Below are positions 1 through 12,799 of a stretch of 64,000 nt of DNA, in pieces. Origin of the DNA: Opisthocomus hoazin (lineage: Eukaryota; Chordata; Aves; Opisthocomiformes; Opisthocomidae); the NCBI RefSeq assembly GCF_030867145.1, contig NC_134440.1, positions 9,238,001 to 9,302,000 on the forward strand, given 5' to 3'. Below the pieces are notes generated by a model. That model did not search any database, was not told the DNA's origin, and saw only the letters and a list, made by a program, of their open reading frames with translations. A program made the position numbers and the translations under genes. Every line of letters starts with the position of its first letter. Position 1 is the first letter of the stretch.

Positions 1-281
1 ACTGGTTTGGTGTGTTGAGTGTAACTTCAAAATAAGGGTTGAATTTTGGTTTCAGTTCAGAGGAAAATGATTTTAACTGGTTTTCAGTTTCCTCTCTGTT
101 CAATTCCTTGGCCAGGGTAGTAGGATAGCTTTTACTGTGAAAGTGTATCATCTGTGGGATTCTTGTGGCCATATGGTTTATAAACACTAGGGCTTCCCTT
201 GGTAATTGATCCCTAGTCTTGTTCTGCACAATTAGTGTATGCTTTCTCTGTTCTGTTTACCTCCTCTTCTTTTTGCGATAG

Positions 282-3200
282 AGTCCACCAAAATCAAATG
301 AAGGTAGTACAGAGAGTAATAAGGAGAACGCTGCTACCGAGTCTGGGTCTGAATCATCTTCTCAGGAAGCCACACCAGAGAAAGGTGACAAAATGCTATT
401 TTAGGAATGGTCATTAATCCTTGTTTAAACAACTGAATTTTCCAATATCACATTACTTTATAAAAACATAAAATTTTTGTAGCCTTTACTATGTCCTGTA
501 ATCAAAGGTACAGGCTAGGGGTGGGAGGTGATGTGCCAGGTGCTATAGATGCTCTTGTCCTTTTCTCATTAATACTGAACACATACAGGCAACGCTGTCT
601 TTTTCATGGTTGTTCTGTGGTACTGGGAGTATCTTCAGCAGAATGAAAGTAGAGGGAATTAACAGAGCAGGTACTTGGACCTTCAGAGTGTAGAAGAAAT
701 GTGGCAAACTGTTTTTTAACAATTCTGTTACACTTCAAGTGACTGAATGTCTGAGTCCAATCTATATTGTACCAAGTAGGTGCACCAAATGTGTTGCTTT
801 AACCAAGAACTGTTTGCTGGATGCTAGACTTCTGTGATTCTTCAGATTGGCAAGATTTTCTGGAAGTTTTGGGAACTGTGGGTTTTCTCCAGCAAACTGT
901 GCAAGACAAAATAAAAATGGAAAATCATAGAATCATAAAGTCAGTAAGGTTGGAAAAGAACCTCCAAGATCATGAAGTCCAACCATCAACCCAACACCCC
1001 CATGCCTGCTAAACCATGTCCTCAACTGCCATGTCTATGTGTTTTTTGAACCCCTCCAGGGATGGGGACTCCCCCACTGCCCTGGGCAGCCTGGTCCAAC
1101 GCCTGACCACTCTTTCAGGAAAGAAATTTTTCCTGATATCCAATCTAAACTTCCCCTGATGCAACTTGAGGCCATTGCCTCTCGTCCTGTCGCTGGTTAC
1201 TTTGGAGAAGAGACCAACCCCTGCCTCACTCCCCCCTCCTGGCAGGTAGTTGTAGAGAGTGAGAAGGTCTCCCCTCAGCCTCCTCTTCTCCAGACTGAAC
1301 AGCCCCAGCTCCCTCAGCCACTCCTCAACAGATTTGTTCTCCAGATACTTCACCAGCCTCGCTGCCCTTCTCTGGACCCGCTCCAGCCCCTCCATGTCCT
1401 GCTTGTGGTGAGGGGCCCAAAGCTGAGCACAGCACTCGAGGTGCGGCCTCACCAGTGCTGAGTACAGGGGCAGGATCCCTGCCCTGGTCCTGCTGGCCAC
1501 ACCGTTCCTGATCCAAGCCAGGATGCCGTTGGCCTTCTTGGCCACCCGGGCACACTGCTGGCTCATGGGCAGCCGGCTCTCGACCAGCACCCCCAGGTGC
1601 TTTTCCACCAGGCAGCTCTCCGGCCTCTCTGCCCCAAGGCTGGAGCGTTGCGTGGGGTTGTGGTGACCCAGGTGCAGGACCCAGCACTCGGCCTTGTTGA
1701 ACCTCACACAGTTGGCCTCGGCCCATCGATCCAGCCTGTCCAGATCCCTCTGCAGAGCCTTCCCACCCTCGAGCAGATCGGCCCTCCTGCCTACCTTGGT
1801 GCCATCTGCAGACTGACTGAGGGAGCACTCGATCCCCTCATCCAGATCACTGATAAAGATGTTAAACACGACTGGCCCCAACACTGAGCCCTGGGGAACA
1901 CCGCTCGTGACGGCCGCCAGCCGGATTTAGCTCCGTTCAACTCCGCTCCCTGGGCTTGGCCATCCGGCCGGTTCTTTGTCCAGCAAAGAAATGAGATGTG
2001 TTGTACATGTGTAGGCAACAAGGGTATAGCTGGCAGCAGTATCAGTACTGCTGAGCGTCCACAGATAAGTAGGTGTCCGTGTGTTCGCAAAGGTTTTTGA
2101 AATATTATATGCAGGGACAAAATTTTTCTATGACTTACCTCTTCTGTCCCTTGTGTCATCTTGTGCTTTTAAAGCAAGTCTGAAAAGACAAGCTTTAACT
2201 TCAGCTCTAAACTTCAGTCCTGTTTCTAATGTTCTGTGAATGCCCATCTTTTGTCCGTGATTTCTCTAAATTCTGGGATACTTGTGAGACCTTTATAGAT
2301 CTTACGTAACTGTAATGACATGCTGATCATTCTCAAACTTTCAAAATGTTGTTCAGCTAATAATATTTCAGAATCACTGGCAGAGTCTGCAGCAGCCTAT
2401 ACTAAAGCGACAGCAAGGAAGTGTTTGTTAGCGAAGGTAGAAGTGATTACTGGAGAGGAAGCTGAAAGTAACGTGTTGCAGGTAAGAGCCGGCGGAAGCA
2501 GCGGAGCTGCGAGTTTGTGGGGAGTCGTGTGGGTGTCCAGTGAATGCACACCACCTGATTCCCTACAACTCAGCAATCCTCTCTAGCTCTGACGTACTTT
2601 CTTCTATTAAAATGCAAACCTTGGATATTTATTATCAGATCCTTACACTGATGTTTCCTAAGTTCCTCTTTCTGATTAAATTTGAGTGTTTGGACGATCC
2701 AGACAAATCTTAAGCTTACCTTCTGGAATCAATCACAAAAGATTCTATGTTCTACAAAACAGTGATTTGAGGAAAATTTAAATGAACTAAATATTCTAAA
2801 ATTCTTTAATTGTTGTACCACTGAAGATTTTCTTTAACTCAGAATGGACTATTATGCCTGCAGTCTGGTGTCTTGCATAGCAGAAACCATAAAACACTAC
2901 TTGGGAATTTGTCTTGAAGTTCTTAATTGAATTAGTGACATTTTAGAAGGACATGCGGTCATGATTTAGACTCCTGATTTTAATAATGATTTATTTAACA
3001 TGGTAGTTATTCTTTAATTTAAATATGCTTATTAACTTCAATATGTCTTTAAGACACACTTACAGGGTTTTAATGTAAAACTGTGGTATATTTTTTTTCC
3101 TCCTCTCTTTATCCTCCAATTACAGATTTTATAGAATCATAGAAAGTTTTGGGTCGGAAGGGACCCCTAGAGGTCATCTAGTCCAACCCCCCGGCAGTGA

Positions 3201-6200
3201 GCAGGGACACTGCTAACTAGATCAGGGTGCTCAGAGCCCTGTCCAACCTGGTCTTGAATGTTTCCAGGGATGGGACCTCCACTACCTCTCTGGGCAACCC
3301 GTTCCCGTGTTTCACCACCCTCATTGTAAAGAATTTCTTCCTTATGTCCAGCCTAAACCTACCCTGTTTTAGTTTAAAACCATTACCCCTCGTCCTGTCA
3401 CTGCTGTCTCTACTAAACAGATTGTCCCCATCTTTCCTATCGGCTCCCTTTAAGTACTGAAAGGCTGCAGTCAGGTCTCCCCGCAGCCTTCTCTTCTCCA
3501 GGCTGAACAAGCCCAACTCTCTCAGCCTGTCCTCACAGGAGAGGTGCTCCAGCCCTTGGATCATTTTTGTAGCCCTCCTTTGGACCTGCTCCAACAGTTC
3601 CATGTCCTTCTTGTGCTGAGGGCTCCAGAGCTGAACGCAGTGCTCCAGGTGAGATCTCACCAGAGCCGAGTAGAGGGGCAGAATCACCTCTCTCGACCTG
3701 CTGGCCACGCTTCTCTTGATGCAGCCCAGGACACGGTTGGCCCTCTGGGCTGCCAGCGCACATTGCCGGCTCATGTCCAGCCTTTCGTCTATCAGTACCC
3801 CCAAGTCCCTCTTGGCAGGGCTGCTCTCGATCCTTTCATCCCCCAGCCTGTATTGGTACCGGGGATTACCCCGACCCAGGTGTAGGACCTTGCACTTGGC
3901 CTTGTTGAACCTCATAAGGTTCACACAGGCCCACCTCTCCAGCTTGTCCGGGTCCCTCTGGATGGCATCCTGTCCTTCTGGTGTCTCAACCCTACCACTC
4001 AGCTTGGTGTCATCTACAAACTTGCTGAGGGTACACTCGATGTCGCTGTCCATGTCATTGATAAATATATTGAACAGCAGCAGTCCCAGTACGGACCCCT
4101 GAGGGACTCCACTCGTCACTGGTCTCTATTCGGACATTGAGCCATTGACCACTACCCTTTGGCTGCAACCATCCAACCAATTCCTTATCCACCGAACAGT
4201 CCACCCATCAAATCCATGGCTCACCAATTTAGAGAGAAGGATGTTGTGGGGGACAGTGTCAAAGGCTTTACAAAAATCCAGATAGATGACATCCCTTGGT
4301 TTTCCCTTGTCCACTCTTCTTGTTACACCATCATAGAAAGCCACTAGGTTGGTGAGGCAGGACTTGCCCTTGGTGAAGCCAAGCTGGCTGTCTCGAATCA
4401 CCTCCCTGGCCTCCATGTGCCTTAGCATATCTTCTAGGAGGAGCTGTTCCATGATCTTCCCAGGCACAGAGGTGAGGCTGACAGGTCGGTAGTTCCCAGA
4501 GTCTTCCTTTCTACCCTTTTTGAAAAGGGGCACAATGCTTCCCTTTTTCCAGTCACTGGGAACTTCCCCTGACTGCCATGACTTTTCAAATGTCATGGAG
4601 AGTGGCTTGGCAACTACATCACCCAGTTCCGTCAGGACTCTGGGATGCATCTTATCAGATCCCATGGACTTCTGTATGTTTAGGTTCCTCAGGAGGTCCC
4701 GAACCTGGTCTTCACTTACAGCTGGAGGGGTTTTACCCTCCTGGTCTCCTTCATGCCATCCATCGACTCGGGGAGGGGTGAGGAGAGAGGTTGCCAGTGA
4801 AGACTGAGGCAAAAAAGTTGTTGAGTACCTCAGCTTTCTCCTCATCTGCTGTTACCAGTTTACCGGTCTCGCTCATGAGCGGGGGTACGCTTTCTTTGAC
4901 CATCTTTTTCCGGCTGACATACCTGTAGAAGCCCTTCTTGTTATTTTTCGCATCCCTTGCCAAGTTCAGCTCCAGCTGTGCCTTGGCCTTCCTGACCTCA
5001 TCCCTACACAACCGGGCAGCATCCCTGTACTCTTCCTAGGTTGTCTGTCCCTGCTTCCACTGCCTGTGCAGTTCCGTCTTCTTCCTTAGTTTGACCAGCA
5101 TCTCTTGTTTCAGCCATGCCCTTCTCTGCCCGAATTCTTACACTTGGGGATCGAGAGCTCTTGCGCTCTGTGGAATACATCCTTAAAGGTCTGCCAGCTC
5201 TGTTCTGTTCCCCTGTCCCTGAGGACCGTTTCCCAGGGAGTCCTTCTGACTATCTCCTTGAAGAGCTGGAAATTTGCCCTCCTAAAATTTAGGGTCCTGA
5301 CTATGCTCTTCGTTATTCCCATTTCCCTCAGTAGCATTAGTTCCACCAGCGCGTGGTCACTGCAGCCCAGGCTGCCTCTGATCTTGACATCCCCAACGAG
5401 CTCACTCGCATTGGTGACCACCAGGTCTAGTATCGCATCCCCTCGGGTAGGGGTGCTTAAGAAGTTGTCCTCAATGCATTCTAGGAACCTGCTGGATTGC
5501 CTGCAGCTTGCCGTGTTGCTTTTCCAGCAGATGTCGGGGTAGTTGAAGTCCCCCAGTAGAACGAGAGCCTGCGAGCACAAAGCCTTCTGGAGTTGGAGGA
5601 AGAATGCTTCGTCTGTCAGCTCCTCTTGATCTGGCGGCCTGTAGTAGACACCAGCCACTAGGTTCCCTTTGCCTCTCTCTCTGATTCTTACCCATAAGCT
5701 TTCAACCTGCTTGTGGTTATTCTTCAGGGACAGCTCTTCACTCTGTAATGTTTTCTTGATGTAAAGGGCAATGCCCCTGCCCCTCCTTCCTCGCCTGTCC
5801 CTTCTGAACAGCCTGTAGCCATCAAGAGCTACGTTCCAGTCGTGGGATTCATCCCACCAAGTTTCCGTGATGGCAGTCAGGTCATAGCTTTCCAGCAGCA
5901 CGACTGCTTCCAACTCCTCCTGTTTGTTTCCCATGCTGCGTGCGTTTGTATAGAGGCATTTCACCTGAGCTGTCGGCCTCGTTACCTTCATAGCAGAGCA
6001 CCCCTTTTTTCCCTTGAGGTGTTTCATGGGTATTTTCTTGTTGGCACCTGATACCTCAGGCGCCTCCAGCTCCCTTCCGCAAGACTTCCACATTGCTGCG
6101 GTGTCCCTCGCATGCTGCTGGGCAACGGGTTGAGGGCTCCTACCAGCCCCCCATCCCTCTGACCATTGTGTATCCTCCCCTAGCCTGTCGCTGGCAAGCC

Positions 6201-9200
6201 TGATAGGTTCCCCTTCCCCCTTCACCTCTAGTTTAAAGCCCTGTCAATGAGCCCCGCCAGCTCCTGGGCAGAGATCCTCTTCCCCCTTTGAGAAAGCTGG
6301 TTCCCATTTGATGCCAGCAGGCTTGGTGCTGTGTATGTCGTCCCATGGTCAAAGAACCCAAAGTTGTGGCGGTGACACCAGTCACGGAGCCTTGTGTTAA
6401 TAGACTGAGTCTGCCTATGTCGCTCCACGTCTCTGCCCACCACTGGAAGGAGCGATGAAAAGGTAACCTGTGCTCCAGATTCCTTTACTAATTGTCCTAG
6501 GGCATTTTCTTGACATCTTTTAAGTTGCTCAGCACCTGAACTGCTCTTACAGAGAAGCTGGTCTATTCTGACACCAAACATGCACTGTGTCAGTAATTAA
6601 TGCGTATCAGTTACACTCGTATTATCCTACAAAATGATAATCTCTAACTTTGCCTTCTCAGACTTCCTTTTACCAGACGTGAATGGTCTTTAAATAGTTG
6701 TTCTGGTACTTCTCTGTTTCTGTACAATTCAGAAACTCCTGGAAATTCACGTAATCGAACAAGATGGTGAAGATACAAGAGTCCTGTTTCATTTGGGAAA
6801 ACCACAACTTTTAGCAGTTGTATACTTGAGAGGACTGATTTGCATGAAGATGTTGTAACTGAACAGTCCTCTTGCCTCACTTCTGTTCTTTTTTTCCTGT
6901 AAAATTTAATGCACTGGCATCCCGAACAGGACCTGTACAGCCAGAACTATGTTAGTGTTGCAGCAATGCAGTGTACAGAGCTGGGGGTTCTGTGGTGGAA
7001 AACGTGAGGGAACGAAAATGGAAATACATTCTCCACCCAGTACATGCACACACGTGGGGAACTAGAGGGGTGACGGTTTGAAGTTTGAAACCTCAGCCGT
7101 GACAATGAAGATGGATTAGAGGGGGGTATGTAAAATAGAGATGATTGGCAGGGCAAGAAGGGAGCTTTTATGGGAAGCAGGAACAGTCCTACCGTTAGAA
7201 AATACAAAAGGTGAACTTTTTCAAACTGATGAACCAGGAAGGCAGGAAAAATACTACTGGTTTATTAATGACTTTGTGTGGGTCAGGCTTTATGAATTGG
7301 TAATGAGCTAACACGTTTGTTCATCCTTTCTTCGTTAATGCAGGAAGAGTTTTGCGTTGCTTTCATTGTGCTAGCTCTTCCCAGCAGCAGATGCCACCTG
7401 GAATGACGCAGTGTGCACCTAGTACTTTTAAAAGAATTGGCTGATTTAAGACTATAGATGACTTTCACCCAGTCTCTTATCACAATAAGTTTCCTCTGTG
7501 GAAGTTTGTACCCTATCTGAAAATTGTTTTTATTGTTTGATCTTGAACACAGGTATTTTTGAAGAGTATATAGCTTCTGTTAATAAAACCTCATGAAACC
7601 AGACAGCATATTTTGAGGAACTTATTGCAAAAGAGAGGACGACTGCTTTTGTTTCCACAGCTTAAAATTCCACAGTTTAAAATTCCGATATGAAATCTGA
7701 ATTTTTTTTGACCAGCTGTAGATGACTGAATATGAAATATATGATTACTTGAACCCCTATGCTATAGAGATACTTTCTGTTACAGATTCAGTGCAAGCTG
7801 TTTGTATTTGATAAAACTTCTCAGTCTTGGGTGGAAAGAGGTCGAGGACTTCTGAGACTCAATGATATGGCCTCAACAGATGATGGAACATTACAGTCTC
7901 GGCTGGGTAAGAGGAACCGGGGGAAGTGAGGTACTGGATGACAGTCAGTGCTGTCTTCGTAGGATGCTTCCATGACACACAGCAGCATCCACTTTAGGCT
8001 CTGTCTTCACTACATCAACTGAGAAGCTTTGAGTTTGTACCTTTTCTCCTGCTCCAATTTATGATCATTTCCTCTAAACAGTATCTTTTCATATCCTCCT
8101 ATTGTAGCAGATGTTCCAGTTATTTTTTTTCCTCATAAAAACAAGCTGTATTTAGCAAGTAGAAAATTTGCCTAGAAATTTATGGTAACGTTCTTCAAAT
8201 CTGGGCTCTTTGCTTTATGGGACGGGGTTCTTGTGGTGGGGGAAGTCTCTCTGAATAGTGCACGATTGTTCAGAGTGGCAGGAATGTGGATTAGCCTGCG
8301 ATTAGCAGCTCAGATCCAACCACTGAACTTTGATGTAGTAACATATACGACTTTGGACTAAATATCTTTAGACAAGACTGATGATCTTTAATAGCCTACA
8401 TTCTTCTAATTAATGGCCGTGACAAAATTGCTGTTATAAGGGCTTTCCCTTGATATTCTTTGTAAAGAGGCTTAAACATTCACACAGTAAAAAGCCATCT
8501 TGGCTGTTTAGAGCTTCCTGTTGTGTCTTTTGCCACCTAACTCGTCTTGTATGTTGGTTTTAGTGATGAGGACTCAAGGGAGTCTCAGGTTAATCTTAAA
8601 TACCAAGCTCTGGGCTCAGATGCAGATCGATAAAGCCAGTGAGAAGAGTATCCGGATCACCGCTATGGATACAGAGGACCAAGGAGTTAAAGTTTTTCTT
8701 ATATCAGTGAGTACTGGGTTTTGGTTTTTTTTACATCTTAACCTTCTTACTAGAATTGGTGCTTGCTGGAACTGTAGTTCAGGTAACGTTCCCATTCTCC
8801 TTTGCACCCTACCCCCTTACTGCCACCCCCTCCCCAAAGACAAGGGGCTTGGCAGACTCTGCTTGTCTGAAGCCTTGCTAGTTGTGAAGAAATGCCACAT
8901 AAAAGGCCGCCCTAGGCCTAGGAAGCCAGATTGTCCAGACCATGTGGAGTCATGGGATCTGTTCCACGCCTACTGAGACTATAACTGTGGTGTAAGATTA
9001 ATGCAAATAACTTTTTGCTATCAAGGGAAATAGGCATTTTGTAGATTTCTATGTAATTACTTAACCAAAACTAGATCTACCAGAACAGGAAACCTGTCAT
9101 TGTCTATCTGCAGTGTGGGTGGGTGTGTAGATGCTCACTGAAAGTGAAACACTAAATATCTGTCAAGAACATTGTGTTAGTAGTTAAGGGTGACACATTT

Positions 9201-11745
9201 TAACTTTAGTTTTCTTTTAATACAGAGTATCCCAAGCTGTATCAGGACAGTGAAAGTGATTTCTGCGCTTGCTAAATGGGGAAACAGCAATCCTAATTAG
9301 AGTTACTAGAACACTTGGGAGATCACAATACAGTCAGCAAAAAAGAAAGGTCATTCTCTAATGTCTGCTAAGAGCACTTACAGATTTTTGAGAGGTCTGA
9401 ACACATTCTTTTGACTTACACTGATTGTACGCAAGGAGTTATTAAAGAATTAGGTGTTCTTATGGCTCAGAAATTAAGAGAACAGCAACAGAAATGGTCA
9501 GCCTTCCCTGTGATGTTAGGTTTGCAGGACTGGGATAGTCCCAGGTTTGTCCCAAAGTGGTACTTAATGATACTGAATATCCATTGGTGAAGAAAAATCA
9601 GTGAAGTTAATGGATAACTTTTTATCAGCATTTTTCTAGATTTGAAAAGTTTGAGTTAACCTGTTATCAGGCTATTCACTATTGATTTTAGTATTCATAA
9701 AAAGTATCTTGTATGGAATAATTTATTCACTACAATTCTGCAGATTGAAGTGACAGATTTAAGTGACAGATGGAGAGGATGGAAACAATGTTTTTATGAA
9801 AGAATCTCAGAAGTGGGATCGTTACCTTACAGTTGACTTGGGGTAACGGTAATATCAGTCCATGTGAGGACTGAACTGACATAGTGAAGAGTTTCGTAGT
9901 ATTTGACAGTAGTTCCCTTTTAAATAATGTCCATTAAATACTTAGTTCAATAGGCTTAAAAATTGATTCTGTGGAAGGCGTGAAGTGGCCATTAACCTTT
10001 GAGAGCAAAAAAGATATGTTCTTGGACAGGTTGTCACAAATGCTTCCCTCTGAAATAGCTGACCAGTATAAAAGTGTTAAAAAAAAAAAAAAAATCACCT
10101 GCCTGACTGCATGTCCATTCAGTTTTCTCATCATATCTTATGTTGAAACTTTATGTCAGTGCATAATGAAACAGTTACTTAACTCAATTATGATAGCTAA
10201 TATGTGAAGTTGAGTGGTTGAAAAACATGGAAAAATCTGTGCAAGACAAACTTTTTAAAGATCTTTTTAGCATGAGGTTTTGGAGGTGTCAGGAAAGCTG
10301 TGCGACCTCTGGATAAAGAAGGTCGTATAAAATCAGCTGGTTACTGGGTACGTTAGCCAGAGAAAGTTGATGCTGAGCGCAGAGGAATATGCTCTCGCCA
10401 TCAGAGTTCAGTATATCTAGCATCTTGCTGTGTGTGCCACAGCCCATTCTGACCTAGTTTGAAAAACCCTGTATGAGAAAACTGAAAAGAGGATTGTGAA
10501 ATTTGGCGTGACTGGCGTGTATTACGTGAGCAGTGTTTTATTCTGTTACAATTCCTTGTGCTTTCTTCTTGTTTCTGAATATTAAATAAATGTAGGCGAG
10601 CTCAAAAGACACAGGGCAGTTGTACGCTGCATTACACCACCGGATCCTGGCCTTGCGGAGTAGAGTGGAGCAAGAGCAAGAAATCAAGAATGTAGCACCT
10701 GAGCCAGAGGTAACGCAATCAAATGAGGAAGACAGTGATGATGATGTCATTGCACCTTCAGGATCAGTTGGAAGTGGTAAGCCAGGCAGACAAAGGAGTT
10801 TCCTGTTTTCTATACGTTTTTCTCTGCCGTTCTTTAAGGCAGACCGTCCTCTCTGTAACTGCATAGTAGAGATGTCCTTCTGGCCTGTTACTCCTCACCA
10901 GTGTTTGTGCAGTAAGACTCATGGCATGAGTTGCCTTTCTGAATGCAGCTATTGCTTGCTGCTGTGGCAAACTGGTAAAAAGGCCCCTGTGCAGCGTCCA
11001 TCCAAGCTACATGTCCTAGTTTAGTATGGGTTATCTGTGCTTCAGTTACTTCTAGCTTTGTGTATGGGATCTTTCTGAGTTTCGTTGTTGCTTTCAACAT
11101 GGCCAAGGCTTGCACCTAAAACCAGAGGTGACTGTCTTGGGCTGCTTTTAGCAGGCAGGATGCTGACTGACCCTGGAGTAGAGTGCTTTTTGGAAAGCAG
11201 AAGGTTTACAGAGAGGCATGGCAAGAGTGTAATTCATTTCATTCTACACAAGGAGACGATAATTTAAAAAAAAGCACTAGTCTTCAGTTTGAGGAAAGCT
11301 TCCTCCTGTGCTCCTGACTTGGGGGTCATCTGTGCTTTGCTTTCCTATGGCTTAGAACGTCCCACCGGAGACCAGTCCTCCATCTTGATTCACTGCAAGG
11401 GAAAAAAGGAGGGAATGAGTATGACCAAAAGCAGTGGGTGGATTGAAGAGGCTGGAAACTGAGCTTTTACGCTCTGGGATGCCCAAACCAGATTAGTCAA
11501 GAACATTAAATTCTGCAGCGGACAGAACTTAATCTGGAGAAGTAAAATGTAAGGGGGTGGGGAAGGGAGAACTCTACAGTTCTCATCTGTCTTTGAAATC
11601 CTGAATCCGACACTTCTGTAGGCTTTTCAGGTAGAGTCTCTTATGTAAGGCAAGAAACAAAAGATATTTCTTATGACAAAGAACTGCTCTGTTTGTTTCA
11701 GGTCCTAATGATGAAGGTGACGGGCAGAATGTTGGCAGCACATAG
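282..11745 (+). CDS. RANBP3: Ran-binding protein 3, last six coding exons (partial at left edge)
   Basis: RANBP3 is a nuclear cofactor of CRM1/XPO1 export that binds Ran-GTP. Coding exons seen: 282-384, 2372-2481, 7786-7906, 8564-8706, 10596-10776 and 11702-11745. All have AG/GT borders and matching phases, and together give 233 codons plus TAG. The translation includes the stretches [34 protein letters not shown] and [20 protein letters not shown], which match the RanBD1 (PH-like Ran-binding) domain of vertebrate RANBP3 almost residue for residue. An acidic tail (NEEDSDDD) and a C-terminus ending [11 protein letters not shown] follow, like the human DEGDGQTTGST end. The N-terminal part, with NLS and FG motifs, lies left of the window. 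Introns 1 and 2 shown here hold CR1 copies. Identification is by recalled family sequence and is very secure. Confidence 0.96.
925..1935 (-). repeat. CR1 LINE, 3' portion, in a RANBP3 intron
   Basis: Read on the minus strand, this encodes the end of a CR1 reverse transcriptase ([20 protein letters not shown], then [14 protein letters not shown] and [20 protein letters not shown]), with the usual CR1 3' tail near 931-970. The frame is open from 1884 to 1009, which is long for a CR1 fragment. The RT core motif reads SADGTK instead of the family's ADDTK, so it is probably dead. It is 5'-truncated within the RT, as is usual for CR1. Confidence 0.9.
3128..6590 (-). mobile_element. Long CR1 LINE (end of ORF1, endonuclease, reverse transcriptase) in a RANBP3 intron
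   Basis: This is the longest CR1 here, about 3.4 kb, on the minus strand. From its 5' end: 6581-6228 encodes the end of ORF1, with a [20 protein letters not shown] block like the SGNH-esterase-type region of vertebrate CR1 ORF1. 6225-5110 encodes an APE-type endonuclease ([48 protein letters not shown]). 5011-3217 encodes the RT ([51 protein letters not shown]). The ORF2 frame is interrupted: one fragment (5011-4751) is in another frame, and a stop separates 4126 from 4119. The 3' end near 3130 carries the typical CR1 TTCTATGATTCTAT-like tail. It is 5'-truncated inside ORF1 and immobile in its present form. Confidence 0.93.
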
Positions 11746-12727
11746 CAGATGTGAGCCGATCTGCTTGCAAGGCTGCTATGAACACCATCTTGCAGGCATC
11801 TCCGGATACCCCAGGCCAGCTATTATTTCAGGCAGTGTTGAAGGCTCCAGGACTTAAGAACTGTGCATCCCTGTTCTGTTTGTTTGGTTTTTTGGTCTGG
11901 ATCAGTAGATTCCACACAAAAAAAGCAGACTTGGAAACTACCTGAATGTGGTTTGGGACGTGAAAGCTCATCATATTGATGAGCCAAAAAACAAAAAAAC
12001 CAAACATTTCCCCTCATCCTTGTAATTGAAATGGCACATTACAGCTTGTCACAGCTTTTCATTGGGACCTTTTGACTGTTTCTTCAGTAGTTCGTGTCTT
12101 GCAGGCCTCCGAGATAGAACTTTCCGACGCGGTTCCAACTCGAATTCCGCTTTCATAACCCCTACTCCCCCTTACGAGTTTGTGCCACCTGCAGGGAAAC
12201 GTGTCCTCACCAGTTCCTACGCTCACTGGCTGCCCTTTTGGGTTCATTCTCTGGCTGGACTGCAGATGGGGCAGATTATGTTTTTACCTTTTAATCGCAA
12301 CCTAGGTTGTGGACACCGTTGTTCCCTGTGTAGTGGGTTTGTAAACAGAGAGAAACAAAACATTGTAGTTCACCAGAAAAGCTTTTTTAATGCGATAAGA
12401 AGAGACTTTAAAATCCCCAGGACGTTTTGGTAACTCCTTTTCTTTCTTCCCATTTCATTATTATTATTTGGGGATTTATATTGTGGTGATACTTTTTTAT
12501 TTTAGTTTTTCAATAAGATGCTCTTGTGTGTTGAAAAAGTGAAACTATTGTTTTGTACTGTTCTTTTCTGTTACTATTTAAGGGAGAGCTAAGCCACTAT
12601 ATATAATAGATGTTGCATACAATTTTTCTTAGAAAATTCTGTTTCTGTGGCTACAGTGAAGTGTAGGAGGCATACAGGTTACACCTTCAGGAAAGTGGAT
12701 GAGGAAACAGCTGTTATCCCTTGGAAG

Positions 12728-12786
12728 AATAAAATAGGCTCATGTAATGAGCTCCCTCAGCCATTAAAATAAATCTGTATAATAAA
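12728..12786 (+). terminator. Cluster of three AATAAA polyadenylation signals, probable RANBP3 3' end
   Basis: AATAAA occurs at 12,728-12,733, 12,768-12,773 and 12,781-12,786, about 1 kb after the RANBP3 stop codon. Further AATAAA copies near 13,065 and 15,624 could serve as alternatives. The 3' UTR would then run from 11,746 to about 12,800. This is inferred from hexamers alone. Confidence 0.6.
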
Positions 12787-12799
12787 GCCGCTCTCATTT

